From NCBI RefSeq assembly GCF_012971725.1, contig NZ_CP048833.1:310001-374000 (forward strand): a stretch of 64,000 bases of DNA, written 5' to 3'. This DNA is from Pseudomonas multiresinivorans (GTDB taxonomy: Bacteria; Pseudomonadota; Gammaproteobacteria; Pseudomonadales; Pseudomonadaceae). The translations under genes were made by a program, and so were the position numbers. Within the stretch, counting starts at the first letter, position 1, and each line of letters opens with the position of its first letter. Under the pieces are notes generated by a model that searched no databases, was not told the origin of the DNA, and saw only the letters and a program-made list of their open reading frames with translations. This document shows, one piece after another, positions 8,585 to 16,640 of the stretch.

Positions 8585-9031
8585 TCAGGATTGGAAGGTC
8601 AGGGCGATCAGGCACAGCAGCGCAACGAGCCACTGCGCAGCGCAGAGCATTACCTGTCGGCGCAGGAGTTTCAGCGCGCCACGGCTGCGGTCGATCCAGG
8701 TGCGACCGGACAGTTCGGCGGGCACTCCGACATAGGTGGCCAGCGCGTCGTCCAGTTGCCGGGTTTTCTCCGGCAGCGCGTCACCGGCATTGGCCATGGC
8801 TTCGAACAGATCGGCGTCCAGCGCCACGCGCATGGCGTAGAACTTCTGTACCAGGCCGAGCAGCACCAGCAGGGCCATGCTCAGGCTGTACGCCAGCGTG
8901 GCGCTGGCCATCAGCACGCCGTAGAAGCCCAGCGCCAGGGCCAGCACGGTGAGCGCGGAGGACAAGCCATTGAGGCTGCTGCCACGGCGCAGCAGGCTGG
9001 CCACCAGGATCAGACTCGGATCAACCGACAT
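8585..9031 (-). CDS. Small membrane protein of the phospholipid operon, unknown function
   Basis: The 148-residue product is not recognised as an enzyme. It has two closely spaced hydrophobic helices (about residues 22-62), a polar central region (DALPEKTRQLDDALATYVGV) and a C-terminal hydrophobic helix (VMLCAAQWLVALLCLIALTF). Its start overlaps the end of the upstream PAP2/phosphatase gene by 11 bases and it precedes the acyltransferase by 14 bases, so it is an integral operon member. An accessory role in membrane lipid synthesis is inferred from context only. Confidence 0.75.
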   Translation of the reverse strand: MSVDPSLILVASLLRRGSSLNGLSSALTVLALALGFYGVLMASATLAYSLSMALLVLLGLVQKFYAMRVALDADLFEAMANAGDALPEKTRQLDDALATYVGVPAELSGRTWIDRSRGALKLLRRQVMLCAAQWLVALLCLIALTFQS

Positions 9032-10373
9032 GACTCACCTCTCGTGGTAGTTGCGGCTGCCCGGCGACCTGCGCCAGCACCGCGAGTTGTTCGGCCTTGA
9101 GCACGATGTGTGGACGCGCGCGGCGAATCTGCGCCACCGCGTTCTCGACCGTGGCCGCCTGGCCGGATAGCAGCAGCCACGCGGCCAGGACCGTCGCACT
9201 GCGCGAATAACCCAGGGCGCAGCAGACCAGCAGCGGACCGCGCGCGCGAAGTTCGTCGATCAAGGCGGCGCCCAGTCGACACTGATCGACGCTGGGCGCG
9301 ATCAGGTCGAGCAGCGGCAGGCTCGCGTAACGATCGTCATGCGCCGTGCAGGGAAGCTCGGCGCACAGGTCGAGCACTCCCAGTTCGGGCCGCGCCTTGC
9401 GCTCCGCCGCGCCGGGCAGGCGACCCAGCCAGAGCCCCGGCATCACCTCATCGGGCTGCGGGTGCTGGCGCGTCCACGCGCGGGAGTTGATCCAGGCGGC
9501 CAGCCGATAAGGCGCCAGCAGCCAACAGGCCGCCAGCGAGTGGCGGCCCTCCGCGCGCTTCTGGAAGCCCTCCGCGCCGATGCCCAGGTAGCACAGCGCA
9601 ACCAGCGCCAGCGATACTGCCGGCCAGCACAGCCAGAGCCAGATGCCGCCTCCGCTCAGGGCCAACATCCCGCAAAGCCCCGCGCCGATGGCGTAGAAGA
9701 CGGCTAGTCGAAGTCGTCGCGGATCGGTGCTCAGCGTCCAGGCGGCCAGCGGCAAACGCCCTTCCCGCGGCCACAGCCAGAGGCAGAAGAAACCCGCCAG
9801 GGCTCCCGTCGGCACATCGATGAAGTGGTGCTGCCAGGTGGTCAGTACCGACAGCCCGATCAGCGCGAACCAGCCATGCAGCAGCCAGCGCCAGACCCCG
9901 CTGGCGTAGCGCCCGTAGGCCGCCCAGAGCACCACCAGCAGCGCGATATGCAGCGAGGGCGCCTGGTTGAACGGCTTGTCGAAGCCCATCAGCACGTCGA
10001 ACAGCCAGCCGAACAGGCCGTCCAGCGCCGGGCGCTCGAAGCTGAAGCGCAGCGGGAAAAGCAGGAAACAGCTGACCGCGATAACCTGCGCCGTGAGCAG
10101 CCGCAAGCCGTGGCTGTCCAGCTCGCGGCGGGTACGTGGCAGCAGGAAGGACAAGCCGTAGAGCAGGTCGATCGACCAGTACGGAATGATCGTCCACGGC
10201 CACAGCGGCATGCCGCGCTCCCAGTCGAACACCAGTACGCCGACCGTCTCGCGCTGCCCCGTCACCCAGTTGGCGAAGCCGTAGCTGGCGAAGAAGAACG
10301 GCGCGAGGCACAGCAACCAGATCACCGCCCGGCGAAACACGCCGGGCTCGCGTGGCGGCATCGCTGCAGCCAT
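9021..10373 (-). CDS. PAP2-like membrane phosphatase fused to a dual-specificity phosphatase domain
   Basis: This 450-residue protein joins two domains. Residues about 1-290 are a multi-pass PAP2/phosphotransferase-like membrane domain with the motifs FNQAPSLHIALLVVLW and TTWQHHFIDVPTGALAG, the conserved SxH and H...D pattern. Residues about 310-450 form a soluble cysteine phosphatase domain whose active-site loop VCCALGYSRSATV fits Cx5R. The overall design suggests dephosphorylation of phosphatidylglycerol-phosphate-like or phosphoinositide-like head groups, but the substrate is inferred. It sits between the hydrolase/methyltransferase gene and the small membrane protein gene, overlapping both. 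Confidence 0.85.
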   Translation of the reverse strand: MAAAMPPREPGVFRRAVIWLLCLAPFFFASYGFANWVTGQRETVGVLVFDWERGMPLWPWTIIPYWSIDLLYGLSFLLPRTRRELDSHGLRLLTAQVIAVSCFLLFPLRFSFERPALDGLFGWLFDVLMGFDKPFNQAPSLHIALLVVLWAAYGRYASGVWRWLLHGWFALIGLSVLTTWQHHFIDVPTGALAGFFCLWLWPREGRLPLAAWTLSTDPRRLRLAVFYAIGAGLCGMLALSGGGIWLWLCWPAVSLALVALCYLGIGAEGFQKRAEGRHSLAACWLLAPYRLAAWINSRAWTRQHPQPDEVMPGLWLGRLPGAAERKARPELGVLDLCAELPCTAHDDRYASLPLLDLIAPSVDQCRLGAALIDELRARGPLLVCCALGYSRSATVLAAWLLLSGQAATVENAVAQIRRARPHIVLKAEQLAVLAQVAGQPQLPREVSHVG

Positions 10374-12130
10374 CAGCTGCGCTCCCGGCGCGCCAGGGAC
10401 ACGGTGAAGATGCCGTCCTCGTCGATGCGCTGGGCCAGCTTGCGGAAGCCCGCCGCTTCGACCAGTTGGTCCATCTCCAATTGCGTGCGGCGGCGCATCA
10501 CCCAGGCCTGGCCGGCGCGATGGCTGGTCAGGGCGCGGGCGATCAGCTCCAGCTGCGGATGCCAGGGCTGGCCGGTGTAGATCAGGTAGCCGCCCTCCTC
10601 CACCGCTTCGCCAAGGCCGGCCAGCGAGCCGCTGACCATGGCGTTGTCGGCGAACAGCTCGTAGAGACCGGACACCACCGCCAGGCTCGGTTTCGGCTCT
10701 ACAGCGGCCAGGTCAGCACCATCGAAGGCATCGCCCTGGACGAAGCGCGCACGTTCTTTCAGGCCAAGGCGCTCGATCAGCGCCGAGCCTTCGCGCACGT
10801 TCAGCTCGCTGTAGTCGCGCAGCAGCACGCTTTCCGGCAGCGGTTCGACGCCGTGCAGCGCTTCGAGTATGTAGCGCCCGTGGCCCGCGGCGATGTCGAG
10901 GATGCGCACCTCGCGGCCCTGCTCGCGCAGGCTGGCCATGGCCAGGCGCAGCAGTTCCTCGATATGCACCTTGCGCTGGCGGATGCCGCGCCAGCCGGCG
11001 GATTCCAGGTAGGTGCGGTCGATCATCCGCCCCACTGGCCCGGCGCCGGCGGGCTGGTTGCGATAGACATAGTCCAGGGTGCTGCCGGAATCGAAGCCGG
11101 TCTGGAAACCGAGGTTGATGCCGTCCGACAGCAACCGCCCCAGGCGCATGTTGGCGCGGGTCGCGCGCCAGTAGAGGTCGCGGATCGACCAGCTGGGCAG
11201 AGGGGTCGCCAGGGCTTCAGCTTCTGCGCAGGTGTAGCCGAAGCGGTCGGCGTCGCGCAGGTCCGGGCGCTCCGGTGCGCGGGTGAAGCATTCGAGAATG
11301 AAGCGCCGGGCACGGGTCACCGCCTGCTCGCGGTTCAGCTCGCCGAGGGTGTCGTGGAAGAAACCGGGCAGGATGTGCAGCTCCTTGCGCGCCGTGCCGA
11401 GGTTGTCGAAGAAACGCTGCTGGGGCTTGCGGTGCACCACGAAATCGGCGCCGGAGATCAGCAGCTGGGTCGGCACCTGGATCGCCTGGGCGTCCGCCAC
11501 CACGCGGTCCGCGGCCTCATACAAACCCAGCAGCACGTTCACCGAGATCGCCTTGGCGATCAGCGGGTCGCTGTCATAGGAGGCGATGCGCTCGGGATCG
11601 TGGGTGAGGAATTTCGCCTTCACGTAGCTGTTGACGAAGAAGTTGCCGCGCCATGCCCTTGCCAGCTTCAGGCCCGGCCGGGCGAAGGGCACGTAGAGCT
11701 TGACCTTGAACGCCGGCGAAGCAAGCACCAGGCTGCGAATCGGCGGGGCGTAGTCATGGACCCAGGTGGACGCGACCACGGCGCCGACGCTCTGCGCGAT
11801 CACTGCCATGTCGCTGACCGCGATGCCGTGGGTGGCGGCGATGTGCTCGACGAAGGTCTGCACGTCACGCACGCTGGTGCCGAAGCTCGGACTGTCGCCC
11901 CGCGCTCCCGGCGACTGGCCGTGGCCACGGGCGTCCCAGGCGAAAACATCGAAGCCGGGCAGCTCGAGCTCGTCGGCCAGGTGGCCGATGCGGCCGGAAT
12001 GCTCGTGGCCGCGGTGGAACAGCACGACCGCGCGGCGTGGCTCATCGTTGGCGGACAACGCCGGCCAGTGGCGATAGAACAGCTCGGCGCCGTCGTGGGT
12101 GATGAAATGGTGATTAGAAGACTCGCGCAT
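10373..12130 (-). CDS. Fused alpha/beta hydrolase and SAM-dependent methyltransferase
   Basis: The 585-residue product has an N-terminal alpha/beta hydrolase domain (residues about 10-300) with RGHGQSPG, the nucleophile elbow VIAQSVGAVV (serine flanked by Q and V) and a late histidine in GFFHDTLGEL. A class I methyltransferase domain follows (about 380-585) with the SAM-binding motif RILDIAAGHGRYIL. I set the start at ATG 12130 because GAGGAAG lies just upstream; in-frame starts further upstream lack such a site. A lysophospholipase/lipase plus methyltransferase could edit and methylate membrane lipids, an inference from the operon. Confidence 0.87.
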   Translation of the reverse strand: MRESSNHHFITHDGAELFYRHWPALSANDEPRRAVVLFHRGHEHSGRIGHLADELELPGFDVFAWDARGHGQSPGARGDSPSFGTSVRDVQTFVEHIAATHGIAVSDMAVIAQSVGAVVASTWVHDYAPPIRSLVLASPAFKVKLYVPFARPGLKLARAWRGNFFVNSYVKAKFLTHDPERIASYDSDPLIAKAISVNVLLGLYEAADRVVADAQAIQVPTQLLISGADFVVHRKPQQRFFDNLGTARKELHILPGFFHDTLGELNREQAVTRARRFILECFTRAPERPDLRDADRFGYTCAEAEALATPLPSWSIRDLYWRATRANMRLGRLLSDGINLGFQTGFDSGSTLDYVYRNQPAGAGPVGRMIDRTYLESAGWRGIRQRKVHIEELLRLAMASLREQGREVRILDIAAGHGRYILEALHGVEPLPESVLLRDYSELNVREGSALIERLGLKERARFVQGDAFDGADLAAVEPKPSLAVVSGLYELFADNAMVSGSLAGLGEAVEEGGYLIYTGQPWHPQLELIARALTSHRAGQAWVMRRRTQLEMDQLVEAAGFRKLAQRIDEDGIFTVSLARRERS

Positions 12131-12195
12131 AACTTCCTCTGTTGGATGCATTGGGAGGCGCTCCGGCCTCCACCGTGAAATGTCCTGGCCGCGGT

Positions 12196-12816
12196 TCAGC
12201 CGGCCGGTTGGTTGCGTTGCTCGGCCAGCCCCTGGCGCACCCGGTTGACGATAGTCAGCACCAGCAGCAGCGCCAGCAGCACCAGCAGCGGGTCGAGCCA
12301 GGACAGCGGCAGCAGTCCACTGGCCACGCCTGCACCGAAGACGCCGAAGCACAGCGCACGGTCGCTCTTGCCCATCGGCCCGTCATAACGCCGCGACGCA
12401 CCGACCATCACGCCCAGCACCCCGGCGTATTCGCTGATCATCGCCAGCAAAACTACCAGCACCACCAGCGCCGGGGTCACGCCCGGCAGCAGGGCAAACG
12501 GCAGGTACAGCGCGCCGTCGGCGATCACGTCGGTCAGTTCGTTGAGGTAGGCGCCCAGCTTCGACTGCTGGCCGAACTCGCGGGCGAGCATCCCGTCCAT
12601 GGCGTTGAGTGCCATGCGCAGGAACATCCACAGCGGGATCAGCTGGAATATCCAGGCGTGGCTGGCGAGCAGCGCGACGCTGAGCGCCACCAGCAGCGAC
12701 AGGCCGCAGGCGGCCAGCGTTACCTGGTTGGCGGTGACGCCGCGCTCGTGGAGACGGGTGACCTGGGGGCGGAGCAGGTTCTGGAAACGGGACTTGAGCT
12801 GGTAGACGGAGATCAT
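12196..12816 (-). CDS. CDP-alcohol phosphatidyltransferase family protein
   Basis: First gene of the phospholipid operon. The 206-residue membrane protein matches the family that joins CDP-diacylglycerol to an alcohol. The signature region reads NAMDGMLAREFGQQSKLGAY followed by LNELTD. The canonical pattern DxxDGxxAR...GxxxDxxxD is kept except that the first and third aspartates are asparagine here. These residues normally bind metal, so the acceptor alcohol or mechanism may differ. Six hydrophobic helices are visible. The gene is followed after 65 bases by the hydrolase/methyltransferase gene. Confidence 0.87.
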   Translation of the reverse strand: MISVYQLKSRFQNLLRPQVTRLHERGVTANQVTLAACGLSLLVALSVALLASHAWIFQLIPLWMFLRMALNAMDGMLAREFGQQSKLGAYLNELTDVIADGALYLPFALLPGVTPALVVLVVLLAMISEYAGVLGVMVGASRRYDGPMGKSDRALCFGVFGAGVASGLLPLSWLDPLLVLLALLLVLTIVNRVRQGLAEQRNQPAG

Positions 12817-13122
12817 GAGGTTCCTTTCTCGGGGTTCGCACTGAGCGGTTCACACGAACTATCCACAGCCTTGTGGACCTGGGGAGCTTAGCTGCACCTC
12901 GGCGCCGGGGCTGTCAGACATGTCTCAACAAGATAGATGAACGATCCCAGGCAAAAGGGCACATGACCGTGCACAACAATGCCGGCGGCGTGACTGCCGG
13001 TAGCGTCGGAATCCCCGCGCCAAAAAATTTTCCGGCACCCTTAATCCTTCCCCGCGAGCTGTCGCCTTACCCCTTCAGCAGGCACAACGCCGGCTTCATC
13101 CAGCTCATACAGGAAGTCCACC
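12817..13122. other. Divergent gap upstream of the flagellin gene
   Basis: About 300 bases separate the phospholipid operon from the flagellin gene. I see AGGA about 9 bases before the flagellin ATG. A weak sigma-28-like -10 element (GCCGGTAG, 12996-13003) has a poor -35 (CAATGCCG, 12977-12984) at the right spacing. This would fit LafS control of flagellin but is only suggestive. No other gene is seen. Confidence 0.4.
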
Positions 13123-14004
13123 ATGGCCTTGTCGATTCAAACCAACTACTCCTCCCTGATCACCCAGACCAACCTGGGCAAGACCAACAGCCTGCTGGCG
13201 ACCAACCAGCAGCGCCTGGGCACCGGCCTGCGCATCAACTCCGCCGCCGACGACGCCGCCGGCCTGCAGATCGCCACCCGCCTGAACGCCCAGTCCCGCG
13301 GCATGGACGTGGCGATGCGCAACACCAGCGACGCCATCTCCCTGATGCAGACCGCCGACGGCGCCTTCAGCGAGCTGACCGACATCACCCAGCGCATGAA
13401 GGACCTGGCCACCCAGGCCGCCAACGGCACCAACTCCACCGACGACGGCAAAGCCCTGTCCGCCGAATTCAACGAGCTGGGCAAGGAGCTGACCAACATC
13501 ATCTCCAACACCAAGTTCGCCGGTGACGCGCTGTTCGGCGTCGATGGCGCCAGCGGCAAGTTCGGCACCACCGGTGGCGTGACCTTCCAGATCGGCTCGG
13601 ACAAGGCCGAAACCCTGAACGTCGACGTAGCCGCCCAGCTGAAAGCCGTGACCGACGCCTTCGGCACCCTGACCAAGCAGTTCGCCGCCACCCCGGCCGC
13701 CGGCACCGAGCTGGAGACCCTCACCGGCGCCAACACCGCGATCGACAACGCCAGCAAGGCGCTGGACGCCATCGGCAGCCTGCGTGCCCAGTTCGGCGCG
13801 AACATCAACCGCCTGCAGCACACCTCCAACAACCTGGCCAACATGAAGGACAACACCGACCTGTCCAAGGGCCGCATCATGGACGCCGACTTCGCCGTCG
13901 AAAGCGCCAACATGAGCAAGAACTCCATGCTCATGCAGTCCGGCATCTCCATGCTCAAGCAAGCTGGCCAGATGCCCAGCATGATCATGGGCCTGCTGGG
14001 CTAA
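13123..14004 (+). CDS. fliC: Lateral-type flagellin
   Basis: Filament subunit, equivalent to LafA in lateral systems. At 293 residues it is shorter than typical polar Pseudomonas FliC (about 390-490) because the central D2/D3 domains are almost absent. The N-terminal D0/D1 region (QTNYSSLITQTNLGKTNSLL, then LGTGLRINSAADDAAGLQIA) and the C-terminal D1/D0 region (RIMDADFAVESANMSKNSML to the final LLG) are well conserved. It is a single-gene unit followed by a strong terminator. Codon choice is strongly biased to C-ending codons, as expected for a highly expressed gene. Confidence 0.96.
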   Translation: MALSIQTNYSSLITQTNLGKTNSLLATNQQRLGTGLRINSAADDAAGLQIATRLNAQSRGMDVAMRNTSDAISLMQTADGAFSELTDITQRMKDLATQAANGTNSTDDGKALSAEFNELGKELTNIISNTKFAGDALFGVDGASGKFGTTGGVTFQIGSDKAETLNVDVAAQLKAVTDAFGTLTKQFAATPAAGTELETLTGANTAIDNASKALDAIGSLRAQFGANINRLQHTSNNLANMKDNTDLSKGRIMDADFAVESANMSKNSMLMQSGISMLKQAGQMPSMIMGLLG

Positions 14005-14051
14005 GGCCCGGCCAGCGCGAGGCGCCCGCCTCGCGCGCCCTGATTCGGCAG

Positions 14052-14076
14052 CGCCCCGCCCCGGCGGGGCGTTCTG
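14052..14076 (+). terminator. Rho-independent terminator after flagellin
   Basis: A GC-rich hairpin with arms CGCCCCGCC and GGCGGGGCG is followed by a short T-containing tail (TTCT). It lies 48 bases after the flagellin stop. The T tract is brief, but the stem is perfect over 9 base pairs. Confidence 0.75.
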
Positions 14077-14293
14077 CTGTCTGCGGGTACGCTGACAAGC
14101 GGTGTTACGACTTGCGGTCGTGGCGCAACCCGTCTGCGCCAGTGGTTTCAAGGCTCGTGTGAAAATTGCAAGCACGAGTGTGCAAAATTCAGAACTTGCA
14201 CCCACATTTTTCTGGCGCCAAAATAATGCCTCTGCCTCCATGGACAAATGGAGTTTCCCCGCGACCGTCAAGGGAGCGGCTGGCAAGGGCTCG

Positions 14294-15127
14294 ATGAACA
14301 CACTCACTTCACCGCTACCGGACAGCCGGCCAATCGCCTGCCTGAAGCTCCGGACTGGCCGCTCCGATTGCGTCGCGCAGTTCTATCCCGCGCTCTATCA
14401 ACTCGACCTCGACCGTGACGGCCAGGTGGAGCGTATCGACCTGGGTTTCTCCGGCAGCCGGGTACTCGAACGCCTGTTGCAAAACCCCGGAGACGTGGTC
14501 GCCCGCGACGAACTGCTGACCCACGCCTGGTCCGACCGCGTCGTCGGCCAGGGCAGCCTCAACCAGCAGATCTACACCCTGCGCCAGGTGCTGGCGGACG
14601 AGAAGCAGCGGCAGATCATCCAGACGCTGCCGCGCCGCGGCTACATGTTCAACCCGCAGTACCTGGTGGGCCAGGCGAGCGAGCCGGAAGCGGAAGTGGC
14701 CGATGCCACGCCGGAAGTGATCCCACTGAAGAGCCCCGCAGCCGCGCCGCGAACGCCGAATCCAAGGCGCCTGAAATTCGCCGCAGCCAGCCTCTGCATC
14801 CTCGGCCTGCTGGTCCTCTCCGGCGCTTTCTACTACACCCAGTTGCGCAGCCCGGTCCTCACCACCGAACAGAATCTGGGCTCGCTGCAGATCACCTACG
14901 TCGAAGACAACGAACAGGACCTGCAACGCCTGATCCGCAATACCCGGCCGCTGGCGCACCAACTGGCCGACCTCGCCACCCGCCCCATCGGCCTCATGCT
15001 GCACATGACCTCGGGCTTCTACGAACTGGTCTGCGTGCAACCCGAGGGCAACTCCAACTGGTTGCTGATTCACGAGAGCCAGGTCGCCCGGATTCCCCAG
15101 GAGCAGTTGCGCAAGTGCCTGAACTGA
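14294..15127 (+). CDS. ToxR-like transmembrane transcriptional regulator
   Basis: A 277-residue, one-pass inner-membrane regulator. Residues about 35-119 are an OmpR/ToxR-type winged helix (SRVLERLLQNPGDVVARDEL ... QTLPRRGYMFNP). A proline-rich linker follows, then one hydrophobic helix (about 160-181) and a periplasmic domain of about 95 residues with two cysteines, a layout like ToxR and MarT. The start is ATG 14294 because AAGG lies 5 bases upstream; the frame is open further but those codons read as non-coding. It sits between flagellin and the motor operon. Lateral (Flag-2) clusters of E. coli are reported to carry a membrane regulator, LafZ, near the flagellin gene, so this may be its counterpart. 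Confidence 0.85.
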   Translation: MNTLTSPLPDSRPIACLKLRTGRSDCVAQFYPALYQLDLDRDGQVERIDLGFSGSRVLERLLQNPGDVVARDELLTHAWSDRVVGQGSLNQQIYTLRQVLADEKQRQIIQTLPRRGYMFNPQYLVGQASEPEAEVADATPEVIPLKSPAAAPRTPNPRRLKFAAASLCILGLLVLSGAFYYTQLRSPVLTTEQNLGSLQITYVEDNEQDLQRLIRNTRPLAHQLADLATRPIGLMLHMTSGFYELVCVQPEGNSNWLLIHESQVARIPQEQLRKCLN

Positions 15128-15603
15128 ACTTACGCCGCCAGGCCGGCGTGGCACGCCGCTGCCTGGTGATTTCGCTGTTCGGCGTCGCCTGCCTGGCGCT
15201 GGCACTGGGCATGCTGTGGAAGCACGCCCGCAGCACATCGGCCATCGACGGCCGCTACGCTTCTTCCGGGCAGGTGCTGCTGGGCAGTGGCAAGGTGCTG
15301 GAAATCGCCCAGACCACAATGTTCCACGAAGGGCGCTTCTACTCGATGATCCAGCAGGACGCCAACATCCTCGAGGTCTCGGGCAACGTCGGCAGCGACC
15401 TGGGCGGGCGCTATCAGTTGCAGGTGGAAGAGAACAGCATCAGCAACCTGCAGGCCGACAGCGGCCTGGACAGCGAGCTGATCTTCAACCTCCTCTACGG
15501 GCGCCAGCGCGGCGCACGCATCACCCTCGAACCCCTGGGCGAATGCCTCTACGGCGTGGAAACGCGCCAGGTGTTCTGCCCGCGCCATCCGCGCGATCGC
15601 TGA
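15115..15603 (+). CDS. FidL/ToxS-like membrane partner protein
   Basis: The 162-residue product has one N-terminal membrane helix (about residues 16-35) and a periplasmic domain with two cysteines near the C-terminus (GECLYG and VFCPRH). It starts at a GTG overlapping the end of the ToxR-like gene by 13 bases, with AGGAG about 12 bases upstream. This fits a translationally coupled partner. The size, topology and position after a ToxR-type gene resemble FidL beside MarT and ToxS beside ToxR. Assignment rests on this arrangement more than on recognisable motifs. Confidence 0.7.
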   Translation: MPELNLRRQAGVARRCLVISLFGVACLALALGMLWKHARSTSAIDGRYASSGQVLLGSGKVLEIAQTTMFHEGRFYSMIQQDANILEVSGNVGSDLGGRYQLQVEENSISNLQADSGLDSELIFNLLYGRQRGARITLEPLGECLYGVETRQVFCPRHPRDR

Positions 15604-15608
15604 CCCGC

Positions 15609-16640
15609 TCACAGCTGCAACGCCGGCTTGGCCGCTGCCGTGGGTGTCGACGCCTCGACGGCCGCAGAAGCCGGCGCCTGCGTCTTCTCCGGTTGCGTTT
15701 GCTGCGGCTCGACCAGCTTCGCGCCCGAGGCCGAGTAATGCACCTGCGCGTAGCTCTCGCCGAAGATTTCCCGGTAGAGGCTCTCCGCCCTGTGGGTCAG
15801 CAGGAGGATCTCGATGCGCCGGTTGGCCCCGCTCTCCGGGTCCTCCGGACGTAGCGGCATGACGTCGGCCTGGGCCGCCACCTGCAGCACGTGGCCCGCC
15901 GGCAGGCCGCTGTCGACCATCACGTTGCGCGCGCGCAGGGCGCGGTCGCCGGAGAGGTTCCAGTTGTTGTAGCCATCGGGCCGGCGGTACTGCACCGCAT
16001 CGGTGTGGCCGCTGAGGATCAGCTTGTTCTGCACCTTGGACAGCACGCCGGACAGCGCGCCGAGCAGCGTCTGGAAATGCGGATCGAGGGTCGCCTGGCC
16101 ACGGGCGAACATGAAGCGCTGCTGGTCGTCCTTGATCAGGATGCGCAACCCCTGCGGCACAACCGTCACCTCGATGTTGGCCAGCGCATCGACCTTGCCG
16201 GATACCTCGCGGATCAGCTCGGCCAGCTCACGCAGGTCCTCGTTGCTGTCGTACTGGCGGCCATCCTGTTGCGCGCTGGAATCCTCCGCCTGCTCGCCGG
16301 CCTTGCCCTGCTTGCCGGCGTCCAGGGCGAGTTGCGGTGCCGGTTTCTCGGGCGTCTTGATCGGTTGCGGCATGCCGTCGAGTTCGGCGGGCGTGCGGCT
16401 GGCGCCATCGAACACGCCGGCGCCGCCATCCACCACCGGGTTGGCATCCTGGTCGCCCACCGCCACCGGCTGTAGCTCGGTCTGCGGGTGGACGATCCAC
16501 AGCACCATGAACAGCGCCATCATCGCCAGGGTGAAGTCGGCGAAGGCGACTTTCCAGGCGCCGCCATGCTCTTCATCGTGGCCCTTCTTGCTGCGGCGCT
16601 TGATGATGATTTCGCCATGTTTGTCGGCACGCTTCTTCAT
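15609..16640 (-). CDS. motB: Flagellar stator protein MotB (LafU type)
   Basis: MotB anchors the stator to peptidoglycan and forms the ion channel with MotA. The 343-residue protein has a basic N-terminus, then one membrane helix (WKVAFADFTLAMMALFMVLW) whose Asp35 is the proton-carrying residue. A long charged linker (about 60-150) and an OmpA-like peptidoglycan-binding domain with LILSGHTDAVQYRRPDGYNN follow. The C-terminal 35 residues are low-complexity. The start overlaps the motA stop by 4 bases. It is the last gene of the leftward fliD-motB operon and converges with the FidL-like gene 5 bases away. Confidence 0.95.
   Translation of the reverse strand: MKKRADKHGEIIIKRRSKKGHDEEHGGAWKVAFADFTLAMMALFMVLWIVHPQTELQPVAVGDQDANPVVDGGAGVFDGASRTPAELDGMPQPIKTPEKPAPQLALDAGKQGKAGEQAEDSSAQQDGRQYDSNEDLRELAELIREVSGKVDALANIEVTVVPQGLRILIKDDQQRFMFARGQATLDPHFQTLLGALSGVLSKVQNKLILSGHTDAVQYRRPDGYNNWNLSGDRALRARNVMVDSGLPAGHVLQVAAQADVMPLRPEDPESGANRRIEILLLTHRAESLYREIFGESYAQVHYSASGAKLVEPQQTQPEKTQAPASAAVEASTPTAAAKPALQL

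Noticed and set aside
14102..14293. A longer start for the ToxR-like regulator
   Set aside because: The extra 64 codons have no conserved winged-helix residues and lack a ribosome-binding site; ATG 14294 has AAGG at good spacing.
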